Of a stretch of DNA of 64,000 nucleotides, positions 1 to 25,300 are shown in pieces. This stretch comes from Anthopleura xanthogrammica (Eukaryota; Cnidaria; Anthozoa; Actiniaria; Actiniidae). Location: positions 2,792,858-2,856,857 of the forward strand of contig OZ025214.1 in the NCBI GenBank assembly GCA_964019055.1, written 5' to 3'. Under the pieces are notes generated by a model, which saw only the letters and a list, made by a program, of their open reading frames with translations, searched no databases and was not told the origin of the DNA. Every line of letters starts with the position of its first letter. The first letter of the stretch is position 1. A program made the translations under genes and the position numbers.

Positions 1-1132
1 AGGTGCACTGTTGATTTTAAAATATTACTCGCTCGTTATCAGCAACTGATTATCGTGGGGTGTCGCTGATATCTCGTCAGTTTTGACTTTTAAAATTCGC
101 CGAATTCACGAAATATTCTCTAAGAGTAAACAAACAATTAGGAAAGAGAGAAATCAAAAATAGTTTTTGAGGTTACATGTGTAAAGCTTTCGATTACGGT
201 TCTGTTTGTGAGTGAAATTTTGTGTTAATTTAATTTCGATTTGAAAAGAAGCTCACTGTATTGTCATGCACTCCTTTTTCCATTGTAGTTCGGTCTCCGT
301 ACTTTAGATAGTACTTATCATTGCTAAACAATCTTTTATTTCAATATCGTATCATGGTTGTTATTAACTTACTCCAAAACATCTGCCCTTGTAATAACTA
401 GTTCTGACGAGCTAGTTTAACACAGTCAATCTCGCATGCGTTGACGTAATGCAATGGCCTTGGCTTAACATGTTATAGGTTCCTTATCCTCTTGTCTTCA
501 AATTAGACTTCAGTTCGACGTATTCTTCTTCGAAAGAGGAAAAGGTGTAGGAAATATCTTTACAGAGGCCCAGTATTAACAGTCAAATTGAACAGCTCAT
601 TCGAGGAAGCACAGTCAATTTGAACTGAACGTTTGGTTAGAAGTTGCCTCGCTGTAAAAAATCACACGGAAGTGTTTATTCTTTTCAAGACGGAAACAAC
701 GACGAATTCAGTTTTAGTATTTGCTGGATTTTTTGTTTGTTTGGAAGGAAGATAAAGTCAAGTTTGAGGGACAGTTTACTAATTAGACAGATTAGTCTTT
801 GGTTCTCTTGATCAGGAAGAAAAAAGGACACTTTCGTTTGATCCCGTGTACCTGAATAATTCCACATCCTCGAAGCCAACGGAAGAGTGTGCAAGTCAGG
901 TCTGGAAGGACTCCTGCGTATCGATTCGAAGAAATTATTTGAAGTTTGAAGTGATTTACTGATTCTTTTGAAGGACACACTATCATACTACCCGATCATT
1001 GGGAAATTGTTGGACCTTAACAAAAAAATTCGCTTGCTTTGGCACTGTTGTTGTTGATACAAAAGCTTTCTCCAGAACTTGGCTTGCCTTACGCCCTGTG
1101 TCAGAGCTGAAATAGTGGTAGTCTCATCAAAA
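1..1132. other. Non-coding region upstream of GPCR 1
   Basis: No open reading frame with recognisable homology was seen on either strand. The stretch is AT-rich and probably holds the 5' flank and 5' UTR of the receptor that starts at 1133. No repeat family from elsewhere in the window was recognised here. Confidence 0.5.
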
Positions 1133-2143
1133 ATGAACTCTTCAGATCTTAATGACGACGTGTCTCCTTATCCCAACTGCTTCCATGTACGAAATACATT
1201 CACAGATGCTCCTCAGGTTTACTTCACTCTTATCCTTTCTTGTATCATCAATGGCATCCTCAGTGTCTTATCAGTAACGGGCAATTCCCTGATTCTCCTG
1301 GCCATCAAGAAGACCCCTTCTCTACACAACCCATCTTACTGCATTCTCTTCAGTCTCGCCTTCGCTGATTTTTGTGTTGGTCTCTTTGTTCTACCATCGT
1401 TTGTTGTCTTCAAGGCACAGGAATTAAAACTGTTGTCAGCAGAATCAGCAGAAGACACGAAGAACTACTTCGAAGGATATTGTATCTCTGGACTCATTGC
1501 AGATGGACTTGGACTGATACTATCTTGTGTTTCTGGGTCCATGCTTGCTGTTGTCTCGGTAGAAAAGTACCTTGCCATAGCCCTGCACCTTAGATATGCT
1601 GAAGTCGTCACCAACAGAAGAGTTATCAAGGCAATCATTGGTATTTGGATTTTTGCTGTCAGTCTCACCATTTGGCTCTTTGCAACCCAGAATCGTCATC
1701 TGAAGTACATCACCATTTTCATTGTCGTTGTTTTCTTTTTAGTTTTTTTCCTTGTGATATTCTGCAACGTTAAGATAGCTCTGATCCTGAAAAGACACCG
1801 AAAACAAATCGCTGATGCGGCAAAAAGCACGGCTTTACAAACTGAAACCCACCAAGGCGCGTCTCAAGCAACAAGCATCAAAAGGTACAAAAAGTCTGTT
1901 TCATCGATGGCATACGTCATGATACTGTATCTCTTATGCTTCGTCCCACACGGTATAACGATGCTGGTCAAGTTAACTAGGAAAGACTACGATCAGAACT
2001 CTCTTATAGGAACTGTCAATATCACCGTCCCTCTTGCGTTTTTGAATTCTTCCTTGAACCCTTTCCTTTATTGTTGGCGTTTTAAAGACATAAGAAGTGC
2101 TGTAGTGAGACTTATCAAGAAAGTGTTCTACTCAAGTTCTTAG
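1133..2143 (+). CDS. Intronless class A (rhodopsin-like) GPCR, 336 aa
   Basis: Plasma-membrane seven-helix receptor expected to signal through G proteins; the ligand is unknown. I chose the ATG at 1133 over an upstream in-frame TTG at 1079 because it gives a short N-tail with NSS and NTF glycosylation sites. Visible class A marks: TM1 GNSLILLA (residues 50-57), TM2 LAFAD (75-79), Cys117 before TM3, an EKY motif (144-146) replacing DRY, Trp172 in TM4, basic intracellular loop 3 (about 219-254), TM6 around 260-272 without a CWxP motif, and TM7 NPFLY (309-313) followed by a short basic tail. The shape resembles the large cnidarian families of single-exon amine/adenosine/melanocortin-like receptors. 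It is clearly different from the tandem pair at 44.7 and 48.5 kb. The ligand class cannot be set from sequence alone. Confidence 0.9.
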   Translation: MNSSDLNDDVSPYPNCFHVRNTFTDAPQVYFTLILSCIINGILSVLSVTGNSLILLAIKKTPSLHNPSYCILFSLAFADFCVGLFVLPSFVVFKAQELKLLSAESAEDTKNYFEGYCISGLIADGLGLILSCVSGSMLAVVSVEKYLAIALHLRYAEVVTNRRVIKAIIGIWIFAVSLTIWLFATQNRHLKYITIFIVVVFFLVFFLVIFCNVKIALILKRHRKQIADAAKSTALQTETHQGASQATSIKRYKKSVSSMAYVMILYLLCFVPHGITMLVKLTRKDYDQNSLIGTVNITVPLAFLNSSLNPFLYCWRFKDIRSAVVRLIKKVFYSSS

Positions 2144-2150
2144 TTGTATT

Positions 2151-2370
2151 CAATCTGTGAGTTGGCCGTGCCCTGACTAGATCAACCCAGAGGTTGTTTC
2201 AGGGTTCAATCTGCGAGTTAGCCGTGCTCTGACTAGATCAACCCAGAGGTTGTTTCAGGGTTCAATCTGTGAGTTAGCCGTGCCCTGACTAGATCAACCC
2301 AGAGGTGTTTTTTAGGGTTCGATCTGTGAGTTAGCCGTTTCCTGGCTCAGACCAGCCCGGTACTATAGGC
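2151..2370. repeat. 56-bp tandem repeat, about 3.5 copies
   Basis: Units begin at 2151, 2207, 2263 and 2320, each carrying GAGTTAGCCGTGCCCTGACT and then AGATCAACCCAGAGG. The last copy decays. The array starts 8 bp after the GPCR stop codon, so it probably lies in the 3' UTR. The same core occurs inverted at about 12915-12950 in a kinase intron, so it belongs to a dispersed family. Confidence 0.85.
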
Positions 2371-3295
2371 AAGCGTTTCTAACGATATCTTGGCGTTTAA
2401 ATATGAACTAATAATAATGGAAACATGAATAACGATGGAACTAGATAAAATAGAATATCGAATTAAAGTAGTTTTTGACAAGAAATTAGCGTGTAGTTAA
2501 TTACAAATTCTAGCGTCAATCGAGACTACAGAAAATGATAGGGAATGCACCATGAATAGAATACGCCACAGTTTGCTATTGCTTTCGTGGATATTTAAAT
2601 TTGTATTTGAAGTCTTTGTTAAAAGAGCAGCTGGAAGGTGTCAACTACAAGGGTCTAAAACTTTGCTCATCACATCGTACTCTATGGAAAATTGATTGAA
2701 AATAGAATTAAATGTAAACTTCGATTGGAAGGATGTTTAACATTTATCCATGTCTAGAAAAGGAGTTTCATGGGGAAACACTGACATAAAATTAAAAGGA
2801 GTTTTACATTATATCCAGGTGGTATTTTAATTTTTTTTTTTGTAAGAATGCCGAAGGTAGTAATCAAAAAAAAAAAACACAAAAAAAAACAAAAAAAAAA
2901 AACAAAAAAAAACAAAACAAAAAAACAAAAAAAAAACACAAAAAAAAGGGAAACCATACAAAACGCACAGTTTGATTGTAAATTTTAAAGTATTTTTTTC
3001 ATAAGATTGGCACAAGTAATCTATAACCAAAAGAAAAAGAGAGAAAACAAAAACCAAAACCCACACATTGATCGTGAATAGGTATACCATACTTAGGTAT
3101 TATCATATTTAGGTATTATAGTATTATCTTTTCTAAGGAAGGTTTCTATAGAAACATGGATTGTTGCGGATCACACACCGAAGCATCGGTGTTGATGCTC
3201 AAGAGCTTTAAAACCAACAGGACACTACGACTAAGGTATGGATTTGTCTGGCACCCACCCAACCGACTGAACCTGCCTTGGCGTACTCTGGACAC
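2371..3295. other. Intergenic, A-rich tract, no gene seen
   Basis: Contains a long A-rich stretch at about 2866-2947 (runs of A broken by single C). Nothing coding was recognised. Confidence 0.6.
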
Positions 3296-3632
3296 TTGTA
3301 CCTCAAGGTTCTCTGCCGATCATTTACGGAGGCTCTCCTTCCCACTCTGCCACCCAAGCAGCCCATCCCTGGACCCCATGGAACTCCTAAGACGAGGTAC
3401 AAACAGCTAGTACCTCAAGGTCCTTTGCTGATCATTTAGGAAGGGAGGTCCTCTTCTCACTCTGCCACCTTAGAAGCCCCACACCTGGACCCCATGGGAC
3501 TTCTAAGACGAGGTACGAACAGCTGGTATCTTAAGGTCCTCTGTTGGTCATTTAGGAAAGAAGCCCTCCAATTCCCGCCCCTCCCCACTCTACCACCCAA
3601 GCAGCCCCACCCCTGCAACAAGGTACAAGCAG
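3296..3632. repeat. About 113-bp tandem repeat, 3 copies
   Basis: Units start near 3300, 3411 and 3526 with a GTACCTCAAGGTCCTCTG-like core followed by GATCATTTAGGAA, CCACTCTGCCACC and CCTGGACCCCATGG. Copies are clearly diverged. Open frames here are by-products of the repeat. Confidence 0.75.
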
Positions 3633-4372
3633 TTTAAAGAATTTCTTTTATTATACATTTTCAATTCAAATTATTTTTCAAGTTAGAAATGCTTGTAAAT
3701 GTTGGAAAGAAGAGTGAAGGCTGTCGTATACGTTCTGCCTACCAGGGAATTTCATTATACCTCAAAACATAAGGTGATCTTGTCACTAAATTTCATCATA
3801 ATTTTAACTTTCATCGCGAAATTTGATCCATTTGAAAAATATCATGATATTCATTTGGCTGCTTGTAAAGTGTCTCAAGTGCCAACTACCTTATAATTAC
3901 TCTATTCTGCGAGAAAAAAAAAAGTTTTAAAGCTTGTACACACAATGCAAAGTTGCGTGTTACATCAGCGACCAAAGTACTAAGGATTCCGTGTGTTCAA
4001 CATCTCAAAACGCCCGCAAAAACTTTCGATGTTTTCGTGGTCACTTATGACGATAATTTGGATTCCACTACATAAGCTACAGTGAAATTAAGATTTTTGC
4101 GATTTTGCAAGAAAAGGTAGCGAACTAAGCTAATTGTAAAGTGGCAGGAGTGCTAGTAATGTCACGGACAGCAACGCAGTGTCCCAGCTTCAACAAAACC
4201 TATGATCCTTTGATCTTTTCGCCGGATTTGAAGGAATTAATCAACTGATACTTAGTTGCACTCTACAATCAACGACGAGACCTGCGCGACGCAAATCGTG
4301 TAGTGTCAACTGCATCGTACCATTACACACGTTTTTTCGCATGTGTCACGTATGCTCTATTTGTCTATACGA
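3633..4372. other. Intergenic, no gene seen
   Basis: AT-rich sequence. A short segment at about 3935-3985 (ACACACAATGCAAAGTTGCG) resembles the ends of the GTTGC-rich inverted-repeat elements found elsewhere in the window, but I could not define its boundaries. Confidence 0.4.
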
Positions 4373-4830
4373 CAAATCGAGCGCGACATGTCGTAAGGTT
4401 GCACAATATGTCGTATCTTACATCTCGCGAAGTCCTAGTATTCGTATTCCTAGTGTTGCAAAATAGCTTTCGCTGACAAATAATTGAGCGCGACATGTCG
4501 TAAGTTTGTGTGACATGTCGTATCCAACATCTCGCGAAGTCACAGCATTCGTATTCCAAGTGTTTCAAAATATTTTTCGCTGACAAATAATCGAGCGCGA
4601 CATGTCGTAATGTTGCGCAACATGTCGTATCTAACATCTCGCGAAGTCCAAGTATTCGTTTTTTTAGTGTTTCAAAATAGCTTTTGCTGACAAATAATCG
4701 AGCGCGACATGTCGTAATGTTGCGTAATATGTCGTAATGTTGCGCAACATGTCGTATCTAACATCTCATGAAGTCCTAGTATACCTAGTATTTCAAAATA
4801 GCTTTCGCTGACAAATAATTACAATATTGT
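4373..4830. repeat. About 107-bp tandem repeat with internal hairpin motif, about 4 copies
   Basis: The block GAGCGCGACATGTCGTAA recurs at 4379, 4485, 4593 and 4700 (spacing 106, 108, 107). Each unit also holds ACATCTCGCGAAGTC and CGCTGACAAATAAT. GACATGTC is a perfect palindrome and pairs with a second ACATGTCGT about 15-20 bp downstream, so each unit can fold. The last unit has an internal local duplication. It lies just beyond the 3' end of the kinase gene. Confidence 0.85.
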
Positions 4831-4905
4831 TGTAACTGGACACTCCACATATAGGCGAACGTGGTTTGGATTTCAATGTTTTGTATCTTACACGATATTG
4901 CCGTG

Positions 4906-4911
4906 TTTATT
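4906..4911 (-). promoter_or_regulatory. Probable polyadenylation signal of the SLK-type kinase
   Basis: AATAAA on the minus strand, 66 bp downstream of the stop codon. It is the nearest canonical hexamer to the stop that I noticed. Confidence 0.5.
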
Positions 4912-4976
4912 ATTTACTTCCATCAAATATTCTAATGTTATTAGCAATAAAGACATCTAGGTTTAGACTGAATTAT

Positions 4977-17655
<12,679 letters not shown>

Positions 17656-19325
17656 GTTGATGCTCTTCGATCATACGTCGAGTACAGCGCCTCAAACAAC
17701 ACAAACTAAGGGCTCAAAAACCGCCTATGACGGCGTAGGGAAACACCTTCAGTGTCCTTGGGGACTCTAGACAAAGTATACGTGGAAAACCTATGATTTA
17801 AAAGGAGATTTCATTGGTAAAACCGAATGAAACAACTCCTCAAACAACTCTCTCTGTTTCTTCGAGCCTTGAAATTCCTGGTGTAGTGACGTCACATGCA
17901 GGCTCAGACCTCTCTCGTATTCTAGAACGTTACGATATTTCGTTATTCTTTCGTGACTTCCGTGATCATCCTTCAGTCACGCTATGTCCTCAAACTTATA
18001 AAGATCAATTAAAAATTCGGTGGAAGTCTGTTATTTAGGTTATTAACAAAAATTTAATTTTTACTGAAGTACTCTCTTCAAGGGCTCTTACTTGAAACGG
18101 AAAACATGTGAAAATTAAAAGAAAGAGACAAAGAAAACTTGATGAAACTGAAAGTATGGTGATTGTTTAGAGAAAATTTTGGTTCCGTTACGTGCCTGTC
18201 GGGCATCCATGGAGTGTTCATGTTATTTCCGTGAGCAGAAAACAAGTGAAGTGTCTACTATTAAGCTGGGCTTGTCGTCACGGAAAGTCATGTCGGAAAG
18301 TGACGTCAAGTATTTCATTTTTTTTAAAGATAAGATGCCTTTTAATCATTAAAAAATGTCGAGACACCCCGGAGTTGGTTGTGATATTTTTTGACAAAAA
18401 TCACTTCCACTCGGAATAGAAATAACCAATTACGGTACTGCGGTTCACATAACTTTTGACGGTAACAGTTCCGAAGTTCGTTCGGACGGTTCCGAAGTTG
18501 AAGTCGTACTTTGGAAGTTCACAACAAACTTCTAATTCACCCGTGCAAATTCAGTAATTCGATAGAATCAAGGTTTTCTCCTTGAAAACATCTTCTTTCT
18601 TCTTGAATCCAACCTATTTAGGCAAAGTACTGTCCTACTTTATCAGGGACCGTGCGAGGGGAGGGGCTGGTAGTGCTATAGCCCTACCATTTTTTTTCCT
18701 TTTCCCATACTACTCTCTTATATTTTCCAATCTTAGCCCCACCACCTTTTCCCATACTAGTCTCTCATATTTTCCAATCTTAGCTCCACCACGTTTTCCC
18801 ATACTAGTCTCTTATATTGCCCCACCACTTTTTTGGGTGCTCCGCTGTCTATGTTTATGAAGCAACTCATTGCCACTAAGCTACTGAATTTATTAGTGTT
18901 TCATTGACCATTTCCTCTGGTAATTGCTTTTTAATATTGGATTTTCGGGCTGCTCAGCCAAGATGCCTTTATTTTTCAACTAGAACTCATTCGTAAAACA
19001 GATAGTGTAGTGTAGAAACTGAATTTTGCTTTTTCAGACACTATCTTGGGCTCCGCCTAGAGGAGTCTGGGCCCTGCCCTTTCGATACTTCTATTGTGTT
19101 ATTTTTCCAGAAATTTCTAAAATTATCATATTAAGATAATGGTTATGAAGGGAAAGTAACTTATAGAAAAGAAAAATATTATGGAGTTGCAAAGAAATCG
19201 GATGACCAGTACCGCGCCAATGTACATAAAATATTTCCCGCCATAAATTTGTACATTTATCGATTCAGCGGAATTTCGAGTACTGCGCATGTACAGTTTG
19301 CAAGCCACGTCTCGTTCAAAACAAC
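17656..19325. promoter_or_regulatory. Divergent intergenic region between SLK-type kinase and exportin-7
   Basis: 1670 bp separate the two start codons, which face away from each other, so both promoters must lie here unless there are distant 5' exons. It contains a dispersed repeat (18450-18880) and a degenerate tandem at about 18700-18830 (CCCATACTAGTCTC, then TTCCAATCTTAGC). I could not fix core promoter elements. Confidence 0.5.
18700..18830. repeat. Short degenerate tandem repeat
   Basis: About 2.5 copies of a 50-60 bp unit with TTTTCCCATACTAGTCTCTC and TATTTTCCAATCTTAGC(C/T)CC, within the divergent promoter region. Confidence 0.7.
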
Positions 19326-22300
19326 ATGGACGAACAGGTAGAGGACAAATATTCACCTTTTCATCAAAATATCCTCATGATACTCACTATTCCTTCTATT
19401 TTCCTCACTCTTAATAGGACATAGCTCAGTTAGAGCTCCTGTGCAAGCAGCTTTATGAAGCAACGGACACGGTTTCCAGAAAAACTGCTGAGAAAGCTTT
19501 GGTGAACTTCACGAGTTCCCCAGACTGTCTGTCTAAATGTCAGTTCCTTTTGGAAAGAGGAAATGTAAGCTGAGCTTTATTGATTGCTCATAAACATTGG
19601 ATCATAATTTTCTTACCACTTAGCCAGTCAAATGTATTTTATACTGAGCAATTATATCTTAAATGCCTATTTCTATTTTGTGTTAGCGTGTTTCAACAAT
19701 TTGAGGTCAGACGTGAGGTCCCATCGTTATTATGCATGTCAATCATAACTTTTTCAAAACTATTATTTGGGGTATAAGTTATTCTCGTGTGGTTCTACAA
19801 ACACCGGGAAAGGGAATATGAAGCAAGAGTTTGCAATTGCAAACCATAAGAGAGTCTTTTGAAAAGTAAATTTTAAGGGTTTTACCTTTTCAACATTTAA
19901 ACAAATTCAAATTTGAAACTGAAACACATGTAATAAAATTAAGGGAAAGTGGCTTTAAACAAATCAAATATTTAACTGTGTAGCTTTCTTCCCTTTTCTC
20001 TTATTTTTCCCTTATGTTCTTTGCTATCTTTTATTCCATTTCATTCATATTCCATTTCATTTCTTTTTTGTGCATAATTTCCCATAATTTCCCATTTTCT
20101 TTTTATATCATTTCTTTTTCTTTCATATCCAGCTTTCTCCCATTATTCCAGAATTTTTTCAGTCTTTCAATTCCTATTCGTTCTTTTTCATTTTGTCTGT
20201 TTTAGTCACCCTACTCACTATTGCTAGCAGCGTCTTCACTCACAAGGCTCATCAGCCGCAACACGGCGCTCCCTGTTGAACAGAGACTTGATATTCGTAA
20301 GTCATAAAACAGTGTGCAGTTGAATGTCTTTTTGATCATAAAAAATACATAGAGGTTATTGACCGTTTGTGTCAGGTCTGTATTATGGGACATTCATTGA
20401 GTTCTTTGTAAGTTTTTTTTGGCAACACGCCAAAGGGGAGTTCCATAAAATAATCAAAAACTAAAAAGCTCAATATTACTACATATACTTAGAATCAAGA
20501 AGCTAAGTTATAGTAAAATGTGTGTAATGACCAAAAAAATGTGAACTTTAATATTTTTGCAGGCAATTATGTACTCAATTATCTGGGTACGAGACCAAAA
20601 CTTGCTACATTTGTATCTCAAGCCTTAATCCAGGTAAGGTCAGCTTGCTTTAAACCAGTATGAAATGTATAAACCAACTTAGAAATACTTAAACCAAAAC
20701 TAAAATCATTGGTATTTATCTGGTCATTTTGACCAGTAGTGTTAAGTCAGAAATTAGGTATGACCAAGCTAAAACTAATTTAGCCGGACTGAGTGGCCAT
20801 TATTTTAAGCTGTAAAACTAGCAAAGAGTTTTATTTCAGGTTACAAAAGTCATAATCTTCAATAAAGAAATTGCTGCTTTTAGTTATATATATTTAATAG
20901 GTGTGTGTGAATTTAAAAAAATATTGTGAAGAAATATATATGAATCATGATGTGCATATAAGTCTGGCCTGTTTGCAAAACTGAAAATGGTAATTTCATT
21001 CTTCTATACAAAATCCCTTCTTGGTATAAATCCAATTATTATAAGGAATTTCATAATTTTTCAGTTAAGGGTAAACACTGCCCTCAAATATGCTCAATCA
21101 TACAGTCATGTAATTTCTACTGAAAACTTGGCATTCAGCTTGTAAAAAGTCCAGACACCATATCTTTTGATAGCAACCTATTAACACTTGTGAAAAAAAA
21201 ACTGATTGTGATATACTAATAAGATATACAATTTATTGTTGATGTGTTATTTTCTATTTCCAGTTACTAGCCAGACTGACAAAGTTGAGTTGGTTTGATA
21301 CACACAAATCATCCCTGGTATTTCGAACAATAACAGATGATGTGGGAAAATTCTTGCAGGTACAGATTTGTTTTCTTCTTCAAGGAATTTTTTTATCAGA
21401 GCAATTCCCATATATTTTTGATTGATGATAATTTTTTTGTTCAATGTACATGTACTCAAATGTATAAATTATAATAAATGTTATGGGTAATGCAACATTG
21501 GTTACTACCATATTCGTTCAGGCATTCATCAGTAAAGAATTTGCATGTCTGTTTACGTTTGAAACGAGACGTTTTGTCAGTTCACCTTTGACTTTGACTG
21601 ATCATATTAACCGTTTTTCAAGATCCTTTTTTCGGTCATGGAAACTTTCAAAGTAAATAAATTTGAAAAAAAAATACTCTACAGGAAAGCCTTTAGGCCA
21701 ATAATTTTATTATAGTTTCAGTAAATCGTGAAAAAAACCAGGAACATGCCTATCGCATGAACAAAACGTGTTTGTTACATCCCAAAACCTGATTAGTTTC
21801 CCGCTCAAAATGGTTTACTATGATTGGTCAAAGTCTGAATTTCAGCCGACAAAACGTCTCATTTCAAACGTAAACAACCATGCAAATTCTTTGCTGCTGA
21901 ATGCTTGAACGAAAATAGTAGTTAAGTTATCAGAGCTGTAAAATGTTTGAGTAATGGCTCTTTGCAGTATTTTTTATCACTATCATAGTATTGATTATTC
22001 TGCAAGGTAAATAAAAAAATATGATTGATAGTGGTTCATTGACAGAGATTCATTCAAGATACTTCTATTAATTTGATTGTAGAGTTCTGTTGATCACTGT
22101 ATTATTGGAGTACAAATACTTTCACAGCTTGTATGTGAAATGAATCAGGTATGGCTTCACAAAATTTATATGCAGTAGATAACTATGAGATGACACTGCA
22201 CACATCACTGTCACAGTATAGAATAGACAACACCCACATCAAGATTCTTGGGCAGTCACTGCATGTTCATTTTTCAGTTTTTAATAATCATATGAAATCT

Positions 22301-25300
22301 TAGGGTCAGATTTACAGCCTTTTGGGGTTTCATGTGTCTGTGATAATGCAGGTGCACAAAACTTCAAGGCTGGAAATCTGAACCTAATGAAATCTGTTCC
22401 CACCTCCCTGATCTGCCCTAAGAACAGAATTATGTGCTATGTATATATATACACACTGTATCATCTTTATGACTGATTAATATTGAATGGGTTGTTATTT
22501 TTAGGCTGATTCTACTAGATCTTTGACAAAGCATAGAAAGGTAATAATTTTTCTTTATAGACCCTTTGCAGTATGTCAGAATGCAGGCTGCTCAATTTGG
22601 AGAACAAAACAATAGGTTCCAATTCTCAGGAGATTGAAATTCTTTATTATTTTATCCTCCAAATTGAGCTGGTTTGACATCACATGAAAGGGGTCTATAG
22701 TAATTTAAAATCTACATTTTCACATGCAGTTTAGTATTAATTTTATGCTATAATTTGATGATTTAATAAAGCATTGACCTTGTACAAACTTTCATTTTAA
22801 TCCATATAAAGTATGACTCTTATTTGTCATTTTTTCAGATTGCATCATCCTTCAGGGACACATCACTATTTGATATCTTCAACCTTTCCATTACATTATT
22901 GAGACAGGTAAATAATGCATATTGTCAGAGCTTTTGTTGCCAGTAAATTATATTTTTAATCAGGGAAGTCCATGATTGTTTCGTATGGACTCCTTGCAGC
23001 ACGTCTGAATGCAGCTCAATTTGGAGGACAAAACAAAAGATTCCAGTTCTCATGAGATTGAAATTCTTTTGTTTTGTCCTCCAAATTGAGCTGCTTTGAC
23101 ATCACATGGAAGGGGTATATTAGCCATTGTCTATTGGCAATTGGCCATGTCAAAATGCAGCTCAATTTAGAGGACAAGACAATAGGTTCCTATTCTCTGG
23201 AGATTGAAATTCTTTTGTTTTATCCTCCAAATTGAGCTGCTATGATGCCATGTGAAAAGGGGTCTATTAGTAATTGTGGCAAATTTGAACAAGTTTTGGT
23301 GAAACAGATCAGTATTACAAGCTTTCAAAAATGTCAAAAAAACTACAGAGAATGTACAGTATGGTTTAAGTAGGGAAAAGTGTTCACAACCACAATCAGT
23401 CAATCAATCCTTTCTTTTCCTAGGCCTACAGTGAACAGTTAAATTTGCAGGATGAAGGTCAAGTAAGTGATTCCTCAGATTATTAGCTTGCTCCCATCGT
23501 TTTGGTTAAGTCTCAGCTGCTAATATTTTTTAACCTTTTACTGTTATCACAGCATTCGCTTATGAACCAGTTGTTGCAGTTAACTTGCAACTGTTTATCC
23601 TTTGATTTCATTGGAACGTCCATGGATGAGTCTTCTGATGATCTAGGCACTGTGCAAATACCAACCAGTTGGAGAGGAGGTAAATTGGGATTGAACAAAA
23701 ATGGGATACAAACAAATATAGTTACTAAATAAAAATAAAATTAGGGAATAAATTAAAAAAAGGAAGCTGCAATTCAAATGAATACAGTGTGACTACCATA
23801 GCTGGGGCCACTTAGACAGCGAGAACCTGAGAACCAATCAAAATGTAGAATTTTTTTAGTTGTTTGTAAACACAATCATCTTTTTCTGATGGGAATTGGG
23901 ATATTTTTTTTTGCATCAGATGGACTCAATGTTGAATGTATTTTATGTTCCTTGAGCTCCACTACTGTAGCCAAAGTTGGAATGCATGGTTTTCATTCTA
24001 CATTTTGATTGGTTCTTACTGTCTAAGTGGCCCCAGTTATAGTACGTACATGCAGTTGCAAAGTAAATTGAAATGGGAAATAGGACTAAAAAAGGAAAGA
24101 GAAACATTAATTGAAAATGAAAATGGAATGGGACGTAAAGAATATTCACAATACAATGATTAAGACAAGTATTATTGTATTCACAGCTTTCTTGGACTTC
24201 ACTACGCTACAGTTGTTTTTCAAACTATTCAGAGCCTTACCATCTTCTCTTTCACCCATGGTAAGCATTGGTTGATAGAATACTATTTGATCGCATTCTT
24301 TATAACCCTCTTTTAAAATGTTTAATACACCTGTAAGTGCTTGGCATAAGGAAAATCAAAAGAAATATGGTCCTTACATTCCACTGAAAAAATTATTATT
24401 ATTATTATTATTATTCTGTAAGCCTTATTTTCAAAGTAATGAAATTGAATATTGTATTTTTAATCCATATATTTTTCGGGAGTTGAATAAAATTTTGAAT
24501 ATTATATTTTTTAGGCATTGTCATGTCTTGTTCAACTTGCCTCTGTGAGACGCTCGTTATTCAATAACAATGAAAGAGCAAAGTTCCTTGAACAGTTAGT
24601 GCAAGGAGTAAAAAGAATAATGGAAGAACCACAAGTAGGTATTCTGTGTCGACATGTAATCACATCAAGATCAAATGAAAGCAATACCCAACTTCCAAGA
24701 TATGCTTTGCTTGTGACACACAGTGCATAATGCTCCGTGATTCATAACAGGAGAAAAGAATAAATTTAATGTTATTGTGCCTGACAAATTAGATATATCT
24801 CAAAAGTTGTCTATATGAAAGTGAAATATAAAGAATGCAAAAATATTGTTATGGGATCCCTGTGGACAAAGGAAGCCCACTGAGTTTGTGTTGCTAAATG
24901 AAGCTATTTACCCTTACCTTTTAGTTTAAAAAACAAAGTGATTGAATTTTATTCAGCTGAGTTTAGCATCTACCTCTTGTATGTTTTCAGATTTCTCAAT
25001 ATATTTTTTTCTTCCTTTTTACAGCTTCTTTCACATCCCAACAACTATCATGAGTTTTGCAGACTGCTGGCAAGGCTCAAATCCAACTATCAACTTGGTG
25101 AACTGGTTAAAGTTGAAGGCTATTCTGATTTTATTGCTTTGATTGCTAAGTTCACAGTTACTGGGTGTTTGCAGGTGTGTACCATAGTTAGACCAGAACA
25201 GTTGTTTTTGTCATTTTAGGATGTTTGCTGGCAAATACCAACACCTACCAACACCTTACCAACACCTTACTGACACCTTACAGACACCTTACCAACACCT

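Noticed and set aside
1079..1132. Longer GPCR start at a TTG codon
   Set aside because: Animal genes start at ATG; the in-frame ATG at 1133 gives a normal class A N-tail.
4365..4637. 90-codon minus-strand frame with repeated Cys/Arg segments
   Set aside because: It is created by the 107-bp tandem repeat; each unit repeats the same peptide and no coding signature is present.
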